DNA of 64,000 nt from Maritimibacter sp. (GCA_002695005.1 NZNT01000003.1:1-64000), one strand, 5' to 3'; shown: positions 8,795-18,983, counted from the stretch's first letter. Made by a program: numbers and translations. The notes: generated from the sequence alone by a model not told the origin.

Positions 8795-9517
8795 TTAAAA
8801 GGAGCGGGAGACTGAGAATACAACGCGAGGATCGCACAAACCGGAACCGCCAAAGCACTCGCCGGAATCGAGATCCGTATCGGTATAACCAACGGTAGCA
8901 TCGAGCCCGGCAAGCGTTTTGCTCACATATATACTCCAATCTGTGTAGTCATCAGTCCCGAAGGTGTCCTCCTCATCAATGGCGTTATAGCCCGCTGATC
9001 CGCTGATGGTTAACCCCATCGGCAAAGTGTGGGAGACGCTTAGCGCCGGGTACCAGAACTCGCCCGCCTCACCGAAATAGTCTGGGGAATAGTTGAGCGA
9101 GAGAGAAACAAAGTCGTAGGCCATACTTACCGCGAGTTCCTGGTAATCAAAATCCGCATTGCCAGATCCTGGGTAGTCGTAATGGAGAAAAGCTGCATCC
9201 AGCGTCACTTCATCAATCGAGGTGGCGAACCCGGCATATATGTCCAACTCAACCGTGCCATTCTCGTTACCGTCATCAAAGTCGACGCTGGATGCCCAGA
9301 CACCGGCATACGCTCCAGAACTATGGCCTACGTCAAGACCACCTTGAATCGCGATGTTCTCTGAAGACTGGGAGATACCTCGAAAAACATAGTCGCTGGT
9401 CAGAGTGACATTGGCTGAGGTTGAAATCGCAGGGGTTGTCAACTCGGCGCTGAGTGGCAGTGAGGCCAGGGCCAGCGGGGAAAGCAGCAGCGCGATAGTC
9501 AAGCCAGTTGGTTTCAT
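8795..9517 (-). CDS. TorF-family putative porin
   Basis: The 240-residue protein has a signal peptide and the family hallmark near the start of the mature part: NVTLTSDYVFRGISQS, followed by GGLDVGHSSGAYAGVWASSVDF. Amphipathic strands continue to a C-terminal phenylalanine (VVFSVSRSF), as expected of an outer-membrane barrel. The family (also seen as Gcw_chp) is widespread in proteobacteria and of unproven role. I chose the ATG at 9517 rather than the one seven codons earlier, because ggaga lies 8 bases upstream and the signal peptide then begins MKPTG. Confidence 0.75.
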   Translation of the reverse strand: MKPTGLTIALLLSPLALASLPLSAELTTPAISTSANVTLTSDYVFRGISQSSENIAIQGGLDVGHSSGAYAGVWASSVDFDDGNENGTVELDIYAGFATSIDEVTLDAAFLHYDYPGSGNADFDYQELAVSMAYDFVSLSLNYSPDYFGEAGEFWYPALSVSHTLPMGLTISGSAGYNAIDEEDTFGTDDYTDWSIYVSKTLAGLDATVGYTDTDLDSGECFGGSGLCDPRVVFSVSRSF

Positions 9518-9841
9518 AAAAATGTCTCCGGTGAACAACTATTGTCGTTTTCTGTGATCAAGTAGAAAAGCACCTTTTCGGTTGTGCAGAAAACGTTAAA
9601 GCAAGGGGTATGCCATTTTTTAATTGTGCAGGAAAACAGAAGCTGCCGACTGCGGCGCAGTAGAGTTTGCGTGTGATCGCGGCTCCATATCGGCACCCGA
9701 CGAGAAGATGTGCACCATTGTTGTGCAGGTATGGGCGAGCTCTTAGGGCGGGGTAGCGGGACTACCCATCCGACGTCCGCCAATCGGCATCCGGCAGAGC
9801 CAACCTGTCTTTACAGTTCTCGCGTCCAAAGTTAAATTAAA

Positions 9842-9857
9842 ATCGAGGAACCTCGAT
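9842..9857. repeat. short palindrome at the 5' edge of the porin pseudogene
   Basis: atcgaggaacctcgat has 7-bp arms around AA. It sits where homology to a porin begins (about 9850) and may mark a deletion or insertion joint. Confidence 0.35.
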
Positions 9858-10384
9858 ACCCCTTTCAAGACCGCGCAGGGCGATGTGGATCAGTTCAGCG
9901 ACCTTCAAGCTGATATAAAGAGCATTATCGGGGGTGAGAATCGCCTCAATACCATGATCCAGTACACTTCTCCTGAAACCGTAAATTTAGTGAGTTTAAA
10001 CGTAGCGGTCCGGCCAGGTGAAGATGCTGAAAACGATGAGGGGGACGATGGGATTTCGTTTTCCGTGATCTTTGAGACAGAAGTGCTCTACGCGGCTCTG
10101 GCTTATGACCAGGATCTCACCTTCAGCTGGTTGATGCGGGCTTCGCGGACGTTAACGAAGCCGACGTATTAGTCAGTGGAAAGCGAAAGGCTCAGTTCGG
10201 TATGACCGAAGGCGATTCGACTGACAACGAAGGGACTCTGATGGCGTTTGGCGCCGATTACAAGCTGGCCGATAAGAGCAAAGGCTTTCTCTACGTTGCT
10301 CAGATCGAAGAAGAAATTGGTGGGGGAGGAACCCAGGAGGACACGATTTACGGTATCGGTTTCGAACACAAGTTTTCCATGTAG
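9850..10384 (+). pseudogene. broken general porin (Gram-negative porin family), 3' half
   Basis: The readable frame opens TPFKTAQGDVDQFSDL, a porin stretch normally found around residue 120, so the signal peptide and first strands are gone. The frame shifts near 10125-10135; QLVDAGFADVNEADV then continues in the next frame to the end GFEHKFSM at 10384. Both a 5' truncation and a frameshift are therefore present. It differs from the intact porin at 11245, so it is an older paralogue and not a fresh copy. A terminator still follows. Confidence 0.65.
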
Positions 10385-10408
10385 TTCTGCTTTGAGTGAA
10401 TCACTCTT

Positions 10409-10431
10409 GCCGGGGCTTGCCCCGGCCTTTT
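10409..10431 (+). terminator. rho-independent terminator
   Basis: A GC-rich 7-bp stem (gccgggg / ccccggc) with loop cttg is followed by ctttt, 24 bases after the stop of the porin pseudogene. Confidence 0.75.
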
Positions 10432-11235
10432 CATGTGTTGCCCTCCGCCGCGTTTTTTCGGGCTCAATCTGACGATAATGTAGAGCCGACCCACTGCTTT
10501 TGCGGCAGTGCCCAGGCAGCTGGCTTCAGGCTCGGGATATAAACGCCGTCCTCGGCCTGGGATAGGTCGGGGTAGAGAGAACCCGCGCATCTGCTGCTGT
10601 ATGAAGTTGAGTGGGCTGCGTAGCCTTGGTAATACGCTTGAGCCACGAGGCCCTCCCACAAGACAAACACTGGCTCCGGGTGCACCGGATTCCCGCAGGC
10701 ATGCACCCGTTCAGCCTGAGGCATAGTTGAGCTTCGAGAAGCTCAACAGGACAGCCATTCACTCTGTCCTCTATACACCAAAAAACGACTACAGCTCCCT
10801 TGGGCTAGACGGAAGTCATAGATGTTCTATGCTTCGCGTATGTTAAATTCCGCTAACGTGAAAGTTACAGATTTAGGGTGGGCGATCTCGACGTAAATAT
10901 TGAAATTTCTGTTTCTCACACCAACTGGCTCTCGACTTCAAGCTTGGGCCCGACCGGCCGCTTACGCAGTTTGTGTTAGCTGGTCATTATTAAAACTTGC
11001 TAAGCAGGCGGGCTTTAATGTTAACTCGCGCACTCACTCTCTAAGAAACTGAGCTGTTCTGTGTGAGATGGCATGGAGGGTGTGGTAATCAACGGAAATG
11101 TCGGAACAGGGACGTTAGAGGGAACACAGACGCCAGCAGTTGCCTTTGAGGCTCAATTGCTGCGAACTGGTAAATAAAATTAACTTAAAAAATAGGTTGA
11201 ACCCACGGCTTGACCTGAGTTAACTCAAAGAAGGA
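10432..11235. other. gene-free region before the intact porin
   Basis: No gene is recognised. A stem-loop with 9-bp arms (gttgagctt / aagctcaac, 10726-10747) is the only clear structure. A minus-strand frame at 10464-10724 was judged unconvincing. A 12-base palindrome, tgagttaactca, lies at 11216-11227 close to the porin ribosome site and could be an operator. Confidence 0.4.
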
Positions 11236-11244
11236 AACCCTAAA

Positions 11245-12378
11245 ATGAAAAAGACTCTTGTCGCTTCAGCAGTCGCCGCCTCGCTGGTGACCACTCCGAC
11301 CATGGCTGCCGACCCTGAGCAGCAGGGAGCCGGTGATTTGTTCTCCCAGCTTTCAGAGCAACTGGAAGGCATGCCGGAAATTTATGGCAACGTACAAATT
11401 ATCTACACAAACGCGGACCATGAAAGTTTCGAAGGTAGCCAGAGCCAGCTGACGGATTACGCATACTCGACTCTGGGGGTTCAGCACAGCCACGAAATCA
11501 TGCCCGGCGTTGAAGCATTTGGGAAGCTGGAACTGGAGGGGTTTTTCGTAACTGAAGATACGATAAGCGAGGCCATTGTAGTCGATGAGGCTTATCTTGG
11601 TGTAAGGGGTGGCTTCGGCGAGGTTTGGGTCGGCTCCGATGATTCTCAGTACGAGGTGCTGATTGGCGACTACGGCAACTGGTATTATGAGGTAGCACAA
11701 AGCAATTTCTTTTCCAATTGGTCCACGGGCGAAGACGATCTTGTTCAATATGTCTCTCCCAGTTTCGGCGGGCTCACGTTGCATGGTGTTGTGCAGATCG
11801 ATGCAAAGAATGAGCGGGCGGTGGACAATCAGGACGATCAGAATAACCAGTCCAAGTATCCCTATCAGCTTGGCGTGAGATACAAGATGGACCGTTTGAG
11901 TGTCGCGCTGGCCATGGATTCCAACGACGGGGCTGCGAATAATGAGAACACCTACGGCGTTCGCGTTGATTTCGCCGTGAATGATTCGCTTTCGCTGAAC
12001 ACCTTCTACTCGACTCAAAAAGGCGACCGGGCGGTAGCGGCTGCTAATGAGGAATTTGGGGCCGACCCTGTCGAATCTTTTGAGTCATATGGAACGGTGG
12101 CGGAAAATATCGGTTTGGGGGAAGACCTGATCGGTGTTCAAGGCATTTACCTGATGGGCGCCACCCGTTTCAGCCTCTCGTACGCAATGGAGGAAGATGA
12201 CGTGGATGGCGCCGGTGACGGCAAGCGGGAGTCTACCAACATTACGGCGCAGGTGTTGCACAGCCTTTCTGAGCATCTGTATGTTTATGTCGAAGGCCTG
12301 CGTCGGAATGACGAGGAGGGCAGTGCCTATGATGCCGACTATAACGCAGTCAATGTTGGCGGGGCTTATCTCTTTTAA
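11245..12378 (+). CDS. general outer-membrane porin (Gram-negative porin family)
   Basis: The 377-residue protein has a signal peptide (MKKTLVASAVAASLVTT to AMA) and an acidic 16-strand type barrel with IYGNVQIIYT, GVEAFGKLELEGFF, GGFGEVWVGSDDSQY, DLVQYVSPSFGGLTLHGV and a terminal phenylalanine (VNVGGAYLF). The acidic surface suggests a salt-adapted host. The ribosome site aaggaaa lies 8 bases before the ATG. Bases 11236-11267, covering this start, match the second spacer of the CRISPR-like array at 3802-3833 in 26 of 32 positions. Confidence 0.85.
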   Translation: MKKTLVASAVAASLVTTPTMAADPEQQGAGDLFSQLSEQLEGMPEIYGNVQIIYTNADHESFEGSQSQLTDYAYSTLGVQHSHEIMPGVEAFGKLELEGFFVTEDTISEAIVVDEAYLGVRGGFGEVWVGSDDSQYEVLIGDYGNWYYEVAQSNFFSNWSTGEDDLVQYVSPSFGGLTLHGVVQIDAKNERAVDNQDDQNNQSKYPYQLGVRYKMDRLSVALAMDSNDGAANNENTYGVRVDFAVNDSLSLNTFYSTQKGDRAVAAANEEFGADPVESFESYGTVAENIGLGEDLIGVQGIYLMGATRFSLSYAMEEDDVDGAGDGKRESTNITAQVLHSLSEHLYVYVEGLRRNDEEGSAYDADYNAVNVGGAYLF

Positions 12379-12776
12379 CCCTTTTCGGGCCATTGCAACC
12401 GTTCTATAAGTGAGTGTTCAGCTCACCAAAGCTGGGATCTGCCGCCATAAGGAGATGCGAACGGTCCCGGCTAAGAATTGCAAGACACTCTGAGTGTGCT
12501 ACCTGATAAATTACTCGCGCTGCTATTCAGGTAATCGTCACTCAGGGCATTTCGCCCCGCTCCAAATCTCTCTCCGTTCGGCTCACGTTTCTGTCCCACT
12601 GCTGGACGCAAGGATAAGCGCATCTCATCTGCAGAGGCTCGAAAACTATTGAGCCGCCCGGTTAGACCTACCTGGTATTGAGAGGCCATCAAAGGAAGGT
12701 CTACGGAGTTTCTCTTGCCGAGCTGCAAGCCCAGCTTTCCTGAGTTCTTCCATAGACTCCCTACTGGAAAGCACAG
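12379..12776. other. gene-free gap between porin and czcA
   Basis: An 85-codon minus-strand frame (12471-12728) has no family features I recognise and no convincing ribosome site. No terminator hairpin was found for either flanking gene. Confidence 0.4.
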
Positions 12777-15700
12777 CTAGGGTGCGTTATCCCGGATCCA
12801 TCCGCGTGAAAAGGGCTGGTACAGCGCAGGCAGGACCACGAGGGTGAGTAGAGTGGCCGAGACCAAGCCGCCCACGACAACAGAGGCTAGCGGTCGCTGC
12901 ACATCCGAACCGATGCCTGACGCCATCAGCATGGGAATGAGGCCCAAGGCCGAGGTAAACGCTGTCATCATCACCGGGCGTAGCCTCGTGAGGGCACCCT
13001 CGAATGCCGCTTCAGCTGGTGGGAGCCCGCCCTCTACCCGCTGGTTGATCGCGCTGATCATCACTACGCCGTTAAGCACCGCAAGCCCGAAAAGCGTGAT
13101 AAAGCCGATGGAACTCGGCACGGAAAGATACTGGCCTGTTATCCACAGACTGATAACACCACCAATGAGGGCAAGCGGCACATTGAGCATGATTAACAGG
13201 GATTGCCCTACCGAGCCGAACGCGAAGTAGAGAAAAAGAAAGATCAGCGCGAGCGAGATGGGTACCACGACCATGAGTGTCTGCTGAGCCCGTTGCTGGT
13301 TCTCGAACTGACCGCCGAAAACCACAGAGTACCCTGCCGGCAAATCAATTTCCTCGGCGATGCGGCGGTCCAGTTCGGCCACGACACTGCCCATGTCGCG
13401 CCCTTCAATATTCGCTTCAACAACCACCCGGCGCTGCACATCGTCTCGACGGATTTGCGGTGGACCTTCTTCGATGGAGACTTCGGCCACATCTTCCAGC
13501 CTGATCCAGGCCCCGTCAGGCGCCTGGAGAATGAGGGAGCGAATACTCTCGGCACTACTACGGTGGCGCTCCGCAAGCCGTACGTATATGTCATAACGTT
13601 CGTTGCCTTTGATGACTTGGCCCGCAGTCATGCCGCCAATGGCGTTGGAAACCAGGTCCATGACCTGCGCCACTGGGATGCCATAGCGGGCAAGCTGGTC
13701 CCGGTTGGGGCGGACAATGAGCTGAGCCTCGCCTGCAATCTGCTCCATTTGCACATCCCGTGTACCTTCGACGGTCTTGGCCAGAGTTTCGATCGCCTGG
13801 CCTTTTTCAGCCAATACCTCCAGGTCAGATCCGAAAAGCTTGATCGCGAGCTGGGCCTTTACGCCCGAGAGCAATTCATCCACGCGGTTGGCGATGGGCT
13901 GGGAAAAATTGAGAATGAGGCCCGGATGAACCGAGAGTTCTTCTTGTATAAGTCTCTGAAGGCCATCGCGATCCTCCGCCGATACCCATTGATCTGCGGG
14001 CTTCAGGCCGATATACATGGCGATATTGGATACCGGCTCCGGATCCCCGCCCAACTCGGCGCGACCAATGCGGCTGGTGACATACTCGATCTCGGGAAAT
14101 TTCATGATGCGCCGTTCGAGTTTAGGAGCGAGTTCGACGGCTGTATCGACGTTCACCGAGGGTGCGAGCGTGACTCGAACCATCATTGTGCCTTCCTCCA
14201 TTTCCGGCATGAATTCGGTGCCGAGTCGGGGGATGAGAAAGATCGCGAACGCCAGCATCACAACGGCGCTACCCACCACAAGCGTCCGGAACCGTATGGC
14301 GCCCGCCAGCAGGGGCCGATAGACAGCCTCCAGTGGCCTGAGAACCGGACTCGGACGGTAGTGGATGCCTCGACGAAAGAAGTAACTCGCCAGTGCCGGC
14401 ACAACGATCAACGCCGTCGCCAATGCTGCGAGCTCGGCGAGAACGATACTCACCGCCATAGGGGTGAACATCTTTCCTTCCACACCCTGAAGTGTGAACA
14501 AAGGCAAGAACACCACCACGATGATCATCACAGCGAAGAATACAGACCGCGCCACCTCCTTGGTCGCCTCTGCGATACGCAGCGAAACCCCGTGCGGGTC
14601 ACTCTGCTCCGCCTGGTCATGATCAATCTCCAGACTGGATTCGTCCGGTGTGAGCTCTCGCCTGCGTTCGGGATCGTGGAATCGGTCCGGGCGCGAAAGA
14701 TGACTGAAGATGTTCTCCATTACCACAATCGATCCGTCAACCATCATGCCGATGGCGATCGCCAACCCGCCGAGCGACATGAGGTTCGCGGACATGCCGA
14801 AGTAACTCATGATCATCAGCGCCAGACCGACTGAAATGGGGATAGAGATGAGCACGAGGACGGAGGCCCGGAGATTCAGGAGAAACAGCGCTAGAATCAC
14901 CACGATGAACACAAAAGCCTGCAGCAGGGCGTCCACTACGGTATCAACGGCGCTGAATACCAAGTCCGCCTGGTTATAATAAGGCTCGATCGTTACGCCT
15001 TCGGGCAGGGCCTTCTGAATAGTGGGAAGCAGTTCTTCAATGTCAGTAATGGTCTCCGCGGTATTGGCACCGAAACGTTTGAGTACAATGCCGGCCACTA
15101 CCTCGCCCATGGACTGGATCTCACCGTCGGCGGTCCTGCGGGTCATGGTGACGGCGCCTTGGCGAATCTCCCCGCCATAGCCTACCTCGGCCACATCCCC
15201 AACGGTGACCGCTGTGCCATCAACCTCTTTGACCGGCACATTGGCGATATCCCGTAAGCCGTCCTCTCCACTTCGCACCCAACCGACTCCGCGGATAACC
15301 AGCTGCTCACTGCCCCGCTTGATATACCAGCCGCCGGCATTGCGATTGCCGGCCTCTATCGCCTCAGAGACTGTTTCCACTGTAAGATCGTAAGCCAAAA
15401 GCTTGGCGGGGTTGATGTTGACCTGATACTGGCGGACTTCGCCGCCATAGGAGAGTAGGCTGGTGACGCCCTCTACCGGCATCATCAGAAGCTTGACGAC
15501 CCAATCATTGAGGCTTCTCAGTTCCTGGGGGCCATATTTCCCGGGTTCATTACTCGTCAGGACATACTCGTATATCTGGCTGAGGCCGCTGGTGTTGGGC
15601 CCCATCTCCGGTCGGCCCGCGCCGGCGGGAATCTGTTCCCGGGCAGCTTGGAGCTGCTCGAACACAAGTTGTCGGGCAAAGTAGATGTCGGTGCCCTCCT

Positions 15701-15992
15701 CAAAAACGATCGTAATGACCGACAGTCCCGTACGCGAGATCGATCGCACCTCCTCCACACTTGGCAGCGAGTACATCGTCGCTTCAATGGGGAAGGTGAT
15801 AAGCTGCTCAACCTCTTCGGCCGCCAGACCCGGCGCCTCCGTGTTTACCACGACCTGGACATTGGAAACGTCCGGAAAAGCGTCGAGGTTGAGCCGGGGG
15901 ATAGTGAAAATGGCAACGAGAACGACCGCAAAAAGGCCGATAACAACCAACAGGCGGCTTCTTACCGCCCAATCTACAATGGCGTTAAGCAT
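12777..15992 (-). CDS. czcA: CzcA-type heavy-metal RND efflux pump
   Basis: The 1071-residue inner-membrane proton antiporter is the energised part of a three-component pump that expels divalent metals. It shows the RND plan: TM1, a periplasmic loop beginning PRLNLDAFPDVSNVQV, a TM4 motif GLAIAIGMMVDGSIVVMEN with the proton-relay Asp, a central long TM block with a hydrophilic insert at about residues 430-475, a second loop with GTEFMPEMEEG, and a C-terminal TM bundle. The copper-specific methionine triad of CusA is not preserved, so Zn/Cd/Co/Ni is more likely; the exact metal is inferred. It is last in a czcC-czcB-czcA operon, 9 bases after czcB. Confidence 0.88.
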   Translation of the reverse strand: MLNAIVDWAVRSRLLVVIGLFAVVLVAIFTIPRLNLDAFPDVSNVQVVVNTEAPGLAAEEVEQLITFPIEATMYSLPSVEEVRSISRTGLSVITIVFEEGTDIYFARQLVFEQLQAAREQIPAGAGRPEMGPNTSGLSQIYEYVLTSNEPGKYGPQELRSLNDWVVKLLMMPVEGVTSLLSYGGEVRQYQVNINPAKLLAYDLTVETVSEAIEAGNRNAGGWYIKRGSEQLVIRGVGWVRSGEDGLRDIANVPVKEVDGTAVTVGDVAEVGYGGEIRQGAVTMTRRTADGEIQSMGEVVAGIVLKRFGANTAETITDIEELLPTIQKALPEGVTIEPYYNQADLVFSAVDTVVDALLQAFVFIVVILALFLLNLRASVLVLISIPISVGLALMIMSYFGMSANLMSLGGLAIAIGMMVDGSIVVMENIFSHLSRPDRFHDPERRRELTPDESSLEIDHDQAEQSDPHGVSLRIAEATKEVARSVFFAVMIIVVVFLPLFTLQGVEGKMFTPMAVSIVLAELAALATALIVVPALASYFFRRGIHYRPSPVLRPLEAVYRPLLAGAIRFRTLVVGSAVVMLAFAIFLIPRLGTEFMPEMEEGTMMVRVTLAPSVNVDTAVELAPKLERRIMKFPEIEYVTSRIGRAELGGDPEPVSNIAMYIGLKPADQWVSAEDRDGLQRLIQEELSVHPGLILNFSQPIANRVDELLSGVKAQLAIKLFGSDLEVLAEKGQAIETLAKTVEGTRDVQMEQIAGEAQLIVRPNRDQLARYGIPVAQVMDLVSNAIGGMTAGQVIKGNERYDIYVRLAERHRSSAESIRSLILQAPDGAWIRLEDVAEVSIEEGPPQIRRDDVQRRVVVEANIEGRDMGSVVAELDRRIAEEIDLPAGYSVVFGGQFENQQRAQQTLMVVVPISLALIFLFLYFAFGSVGQSLLIMLNVPLALIGGVISLWITGQYLSVPSSIGFITLFGLAVLNGVVMISAINQRVEGGLPPAEAAFEGALTRLRPVMMTAFTSALGLIPMLMASGIGSDVQRPLASVVVGGLVSATLLTLVVLPALYQPFSRGWIRDNAP

Positions 15993-16001
15993 GAGGTGCC
16001 C

Positions 16002-17297
16002 TTAATGGTTATGCACGGAGAAACCGCTTTTTGCAATTTCAGAGTTGAGGTAGAAGGCGCCATCGGTCACTACCATTGACCCGGGTTCAACGCCACTTAT
16101 CTCCACTTTGCCGGCTAAATCCTTAAGTCGCTTAACATCGACTTGACGGTATTTGCCAGAAGCCTCCTCGATAAATACGACCCACTCACCAGCGCTATTG
16201 CGGTTGAGGGCGCGCTCGGGAACCAGCATGCCGGGCTTGCCTGGGTCAGCTTCGATAGCCACCTCGACAAACTCGCCGGGATGGGGTGCGTGCTCCTCCT
16301 CCAGTGCAAGCTCGATGCGTACCGGCACAGTGCGGGTGCTTTCATTCAACCGGTGCTGCTTCTGCACGACCTTGCCCTGGTGCCACTCTTGCCCTATACG
16401 AACCCGGGCCGGCGCACCGATTTCGATTTGGCGCGCTTCGACGGGCGCTACGGTTGCCTCGACCCAGACACTGGATTCATCGGCGATGAAGAAGAGCGAA
16501 GCGCCAGCCTCCACGTACTGGCCGACGACGAAGTCATCCTCGATTATGGTTCCCGCGATCGGGGCGAGTAAGCGGAACTGACCAAGCTTGAGTCTGTCGT
16601 CATTACGTAAAAACTGATCGACCTGTGCTTCAGTCATGCCGTAGGCAAGCAGTTTTGACTGTGCCTGCTCAAAGGCAACTTGTGCTTCGACGTAACGCCC
16701 TTCGCCGACAACGGATTTACCAAGCTGGCGTACGCGCTCCCACTCACGGGTGGTTACCTGAAGTGCACCCTGAGCCTCGGCCATTTCCACGCTGGTCAGC
16801 AGTGCAAGAGGATCATTTTTTTCAACAGTTTCTCCAAGTTGCGCTTGGCGTGAAACAACCTGTGCCGCGATGCGGGTGGTCGCGCGGGCCGAGCGGTAGG
16901 CATTGAGTTCCACTTCGCCCGGCGCGCTGACGATGGTAGGCACTGGCTGGGGCACAATCTGTTCTGCCTGAATGTCAGCGAGGCGTTGGCCTTCACTACC
17001 GAGTTCGACTACCCCTGGCGCCTCTTCTTCGTGTCCTTCCTCTTCATGGCCGCCCTTTTCTGAGTGCCCGGCCTCGCCTTCGGCTCCTTCTTCGTGCTCT
17101 TCTTCCTCATGCCCATTCTCTTCCTGATGGCCGGCTTCGTCATCTTCCCCTTCGGCATGAGCTTCCCCGCCCTGGTCGCCATGCTCGGTATGAGCATCGG
17201 CTTCGCCACGGGGGGCTTGATCGGTTTGAGCGCTAACTGAAGTGCCGGCAAGCGAAATAATTAGCGCAAGTGTTAAGAGCTGCAACTGCATCTTCAT
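16002..17297 (-). CDS. czcB: CzcB-type membrane-fusion protein with acidic, His-rich N-terminus
   Basis: The 431-residue periplasmic adaptor joins CzcA to the outer-membrane channel. A signal peptide is followed by a 65-residue stretch made almost only of His, Glu, Gly and Ala (about residues 28-95), a likely metal-loading segment. Then come the usual lipoyl/hairpin/barrel modules (VVSRQAQLGETVEKNDPL, GQYVEAGASLFFIADESSVW) and the C-terminal domain. The last residues are VHNH. The His/Glu segment resembles those of CzcB/CnrB proteins but is unusually acidic. Cotranscribed with czcC (21 bases upstream) and czcA. Confidence 0.87.
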   Translation of the reverse strand: MKMQLQLLTLALIISLAGTSVSAQTDQAPRGEADAHTEHGDQGGEAHAEGEDDEAGHQEENGHEEEEHEEGAEGEAGHSEKGGHEEEGHEEEAPGVVELGSEGQRLADIQAEQIVPQPVPTIVSAPGEVELNAYRSARATTRIAAQVVSRQAQLGETVEKNDPLALLTSVEMAEAQGALQVTTREWERVRQLGKSVVGEGRYVEAQVAFEQAQSKLLAYGMTEAQVDQFLRNDDRLKLGQFRLLAPIAGTIIEDDFVVGQYVEAGASLFFIADESSVWVEATVAPVEARQIEIGAPARVRIGQEWHQGKVVQKQHRLNESTRTVPVRIELALEEEHAPHPGEFVEVAIEADPGKPGMLVPERALNRNSAGEWVVFIEEASGKYRQVDVKRLKDLAGKVEISGVEPGSMVVTDGAFYLNSEIAKSGFSVHNH

Positions 17298-17318
17298 GCA
17301 AAATTCTCCATCGATAAA

Positions 17319-18581
17319 TTAAGGCTCAAGTCGACTTAGTTCGGTGCGCCAGTCGCCACTCACGACGAGCCAGTTTGTCCAGCTTCTCCAGACCTGAGCG
17401 CGAAGGCGCAGTCCAGCGGCGCGGGCATCGAGTCGTTGCTGAATCTGTAAAAGGTATTCCGTAGCGCTGAGTTCCCCCACCTGCCAGAGGCGCTCCAAAA
17501 GATCGAGGCCTTGATCAAGATGTCCGCTAACCGTCTTTTGCCAGCTTTGCAGTGCGCTACGGCTATCCTGGAAACTCTCCAAGGTTGTTCTCAGGCGTGC
17601 CAACAGGCGCTCGTATTCGGCCTGCATGCTCGCCTCGACCGCCAGTGCGTCATTGGCGGCAGCATCAACCTCGGCGCGATAATCGTTGCGCACGTATAAG
17701 GGAATGCTGAAACTTAAGCCCACTATGTTGTTTTCACCTTCTCTTGAGATGCCGGCGCCAACGGTCGGATCCGCCTGGCGCTGACTCCGGGCGATGTCGA
17801 TTTCGGCCCGGGCGGCCGCTAGCTGGCTTTGCAGGGCGGCGATCTGCGGATGGCTTTTCGCCAATTCCCTGAGACCTGCGACCTCTAACGGTGCAGGAAG
17901 CGCGTCAGGTAACTCGGGCCAACGGTGGGGCTCATCGGTTGCAATCTCGCGGAGAGCCTGTAGGGCTTCGTTGACGGCCACCCTCGCGTCTGCGAGAACG
18001 CTCAGGCCTTCGGCCAGAGCGAGACGCGCCAGGTCGAGATCGGTCTGGCCGATGTCACCGGCGCGTTTGCGCTCCTGGGCAAGTTCAGCAAAGCGCTGCA
18101 GCACCTCGACCCGGCGGCGCGCCAGGTCGAGAAGCTGCTCCGTGGTGCGATAGTTAATCAGCGCATCCAGGGCTTGCGCCGCAATCTCTTGCCCGACCAG
18201 GGCGAGTTCCGCCTCTGCAGCGAGGACATAGCGTTTGGCGGCAAGCGTCCGCACCTCGCGTTTATCGTTCCAGTCAATGGTTTGACTGATGCCCGCACCG
18301 AACTGGCTGACACCTCCACCACCGAAGGCGTCCTGTTCTCCACCACTTTCGGCTTCAAACTCGAGTTGGGGATTGTAGAGCGGCTGGGAGGCTGCTTCTT
18401 GCCGGCTAAGCGCGGCCTCTACTTCTGCCCGCGCTGCCCGTACGTCGAAGTGTTCTGTTGCTATTGAACCGGCAAACTCGAGCAAGGAGAGCGTGTTACT
18501 AGCTACCGGTTCGGCCAGGGATACGGGACTTGCCAATGTATAGGCGAGCCCCATGGCAGCGAGCCAATTTCGGTGCTGCAT
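17319..18581 (-). CDS. czcC: CzcC-type outer-membrane efflux channel (TolC family)
   Basis: The 420-residue outer-membrane factor forms the exit duct of the CzcCBA pump. A signal peptide ends near SLAEP. Two OEP repeats follow, rich in long alpha-helices: HFDVRAARAEVEAALSRQ, LARRRVEVLQRFAELAQERKRAGDIGQTDLDLARLALAE, and a second half with GLSFSIPLYVRNDYRAEVDAA. First gene of the operon; the leader (18582-18644) shows no obvious metal-regulator box. Confidence 0.85.
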   Translation of the reverse strand: MQHRNWLAAMGLAYTLASPVSLAEPVASNTLSLLEFAGSIATEHFDVRAARAEVEAALSRQEAASQPLYNPQLEFEAESGGEQDAFGGGGVSQFGAGISQTIDWNDKREVRTLAAKRYVLAAEAELALVGQEIAAQALDALINYRTTEQLLDLARRRVEVLQRFAELAQERKRAGDIGQTDLDLARLALAEGLSVLADARVAVNEALQALREIATDEPHRWPELPDALPAPLEVAGLRELAKSHPQIAALQSQLAAARAEIDIARSQRQADPTVGAGISREGENNIVGLSFSIPLYVRNDYRAEVDAAANDALAVEASMQAEYERLLARLRTTLESFQDSRSALQSWQKTVSGHLDQGLDLLERLWQVGELSATEYLLQIQQRLDARAAGLRLRAQVWRSWTNWLVVSGDWRTELSRLEP

Positions 18582-18644
18582 AGGAGACTCCTAGGTTAGT
18601 GACCTGAGGTATTATTGGAACGGTTTAAGGCTAGAGGTGGACTA

Positions 18645-18983
18645 TCAGACTCTAGGGGGGCGCGTGGGGGGGGCGCTAGAGCGAGAATACAGGAAGACGT
18701 CAGATGATGCGGGGGTCTGTTCTTCAATAGAAGACGGCAGTGCTATGCCGGAAGAAAGTAGCGCAACGCCATGGACGCTGGAGTGACAGCTTGAGTCTTG
18801 CGTGACAGATAGTTGCGACGATTCGGTGTCATCGACCATTAGGGCCTGCGCACCGTTTGTGTGCTCAAGGGATGACACATGACCGGATGCCAGATCGCCA
18901 GCCCAGCCTATGGCGGAGGTCAGTAGCGACAAGCAAAGGAAAAGAATTGGTAGCCTATGCCACACGTGTAAGAGCACCCTCAT
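18645..18983 (-). CDS. CzcI-like small exported protein
   Basis: A small exported protein (112 residues from the ATG at 18983; six more codons if the upstream ATG is used) with a signal peptide (LPILFLCLSLLTSAIGWA) and a low-complexity, Ser/Thr-rich mature part. It ends SSAPPTRPPRV, like the Pro/Arg tail of CzcI-type proteins that precede czc operons. It sits 63 bases upstream of czcC on the same strand, where czcI would be. Its role in metal response is inferred only from position and the tail. Confidence 0.5.
   Translation of the reverse strand: MRVLLHVWHRLPILFLCLSLLTSAIGWAGDLASGHVSSLEHTNGAQALMVDDTESSQLSVTQDSSCHSSVHGVALLSSGIALPSSIEEQTPASSDVFLYSRSSAPPTRPPRV

Noticed and set aside
10464-10762. 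Minus-strand frames upstream of the intact porin
   Set aside because: Overlapping frames of similar length without start signals or family motifs; no reason to prefer one.
12471-12728. Minus-strand 85-codon frame before czcA
   Set aside because: No recognisable motif or ribosome site; could be a remnant but not supportable.
13203-14834. Long plus-strand frame of 543 codons inside czcA
   Set aside because: It is the antisense shadow of a well-supported RND gene; its His/Arg/Asp-rich composition is typical of such shadows.
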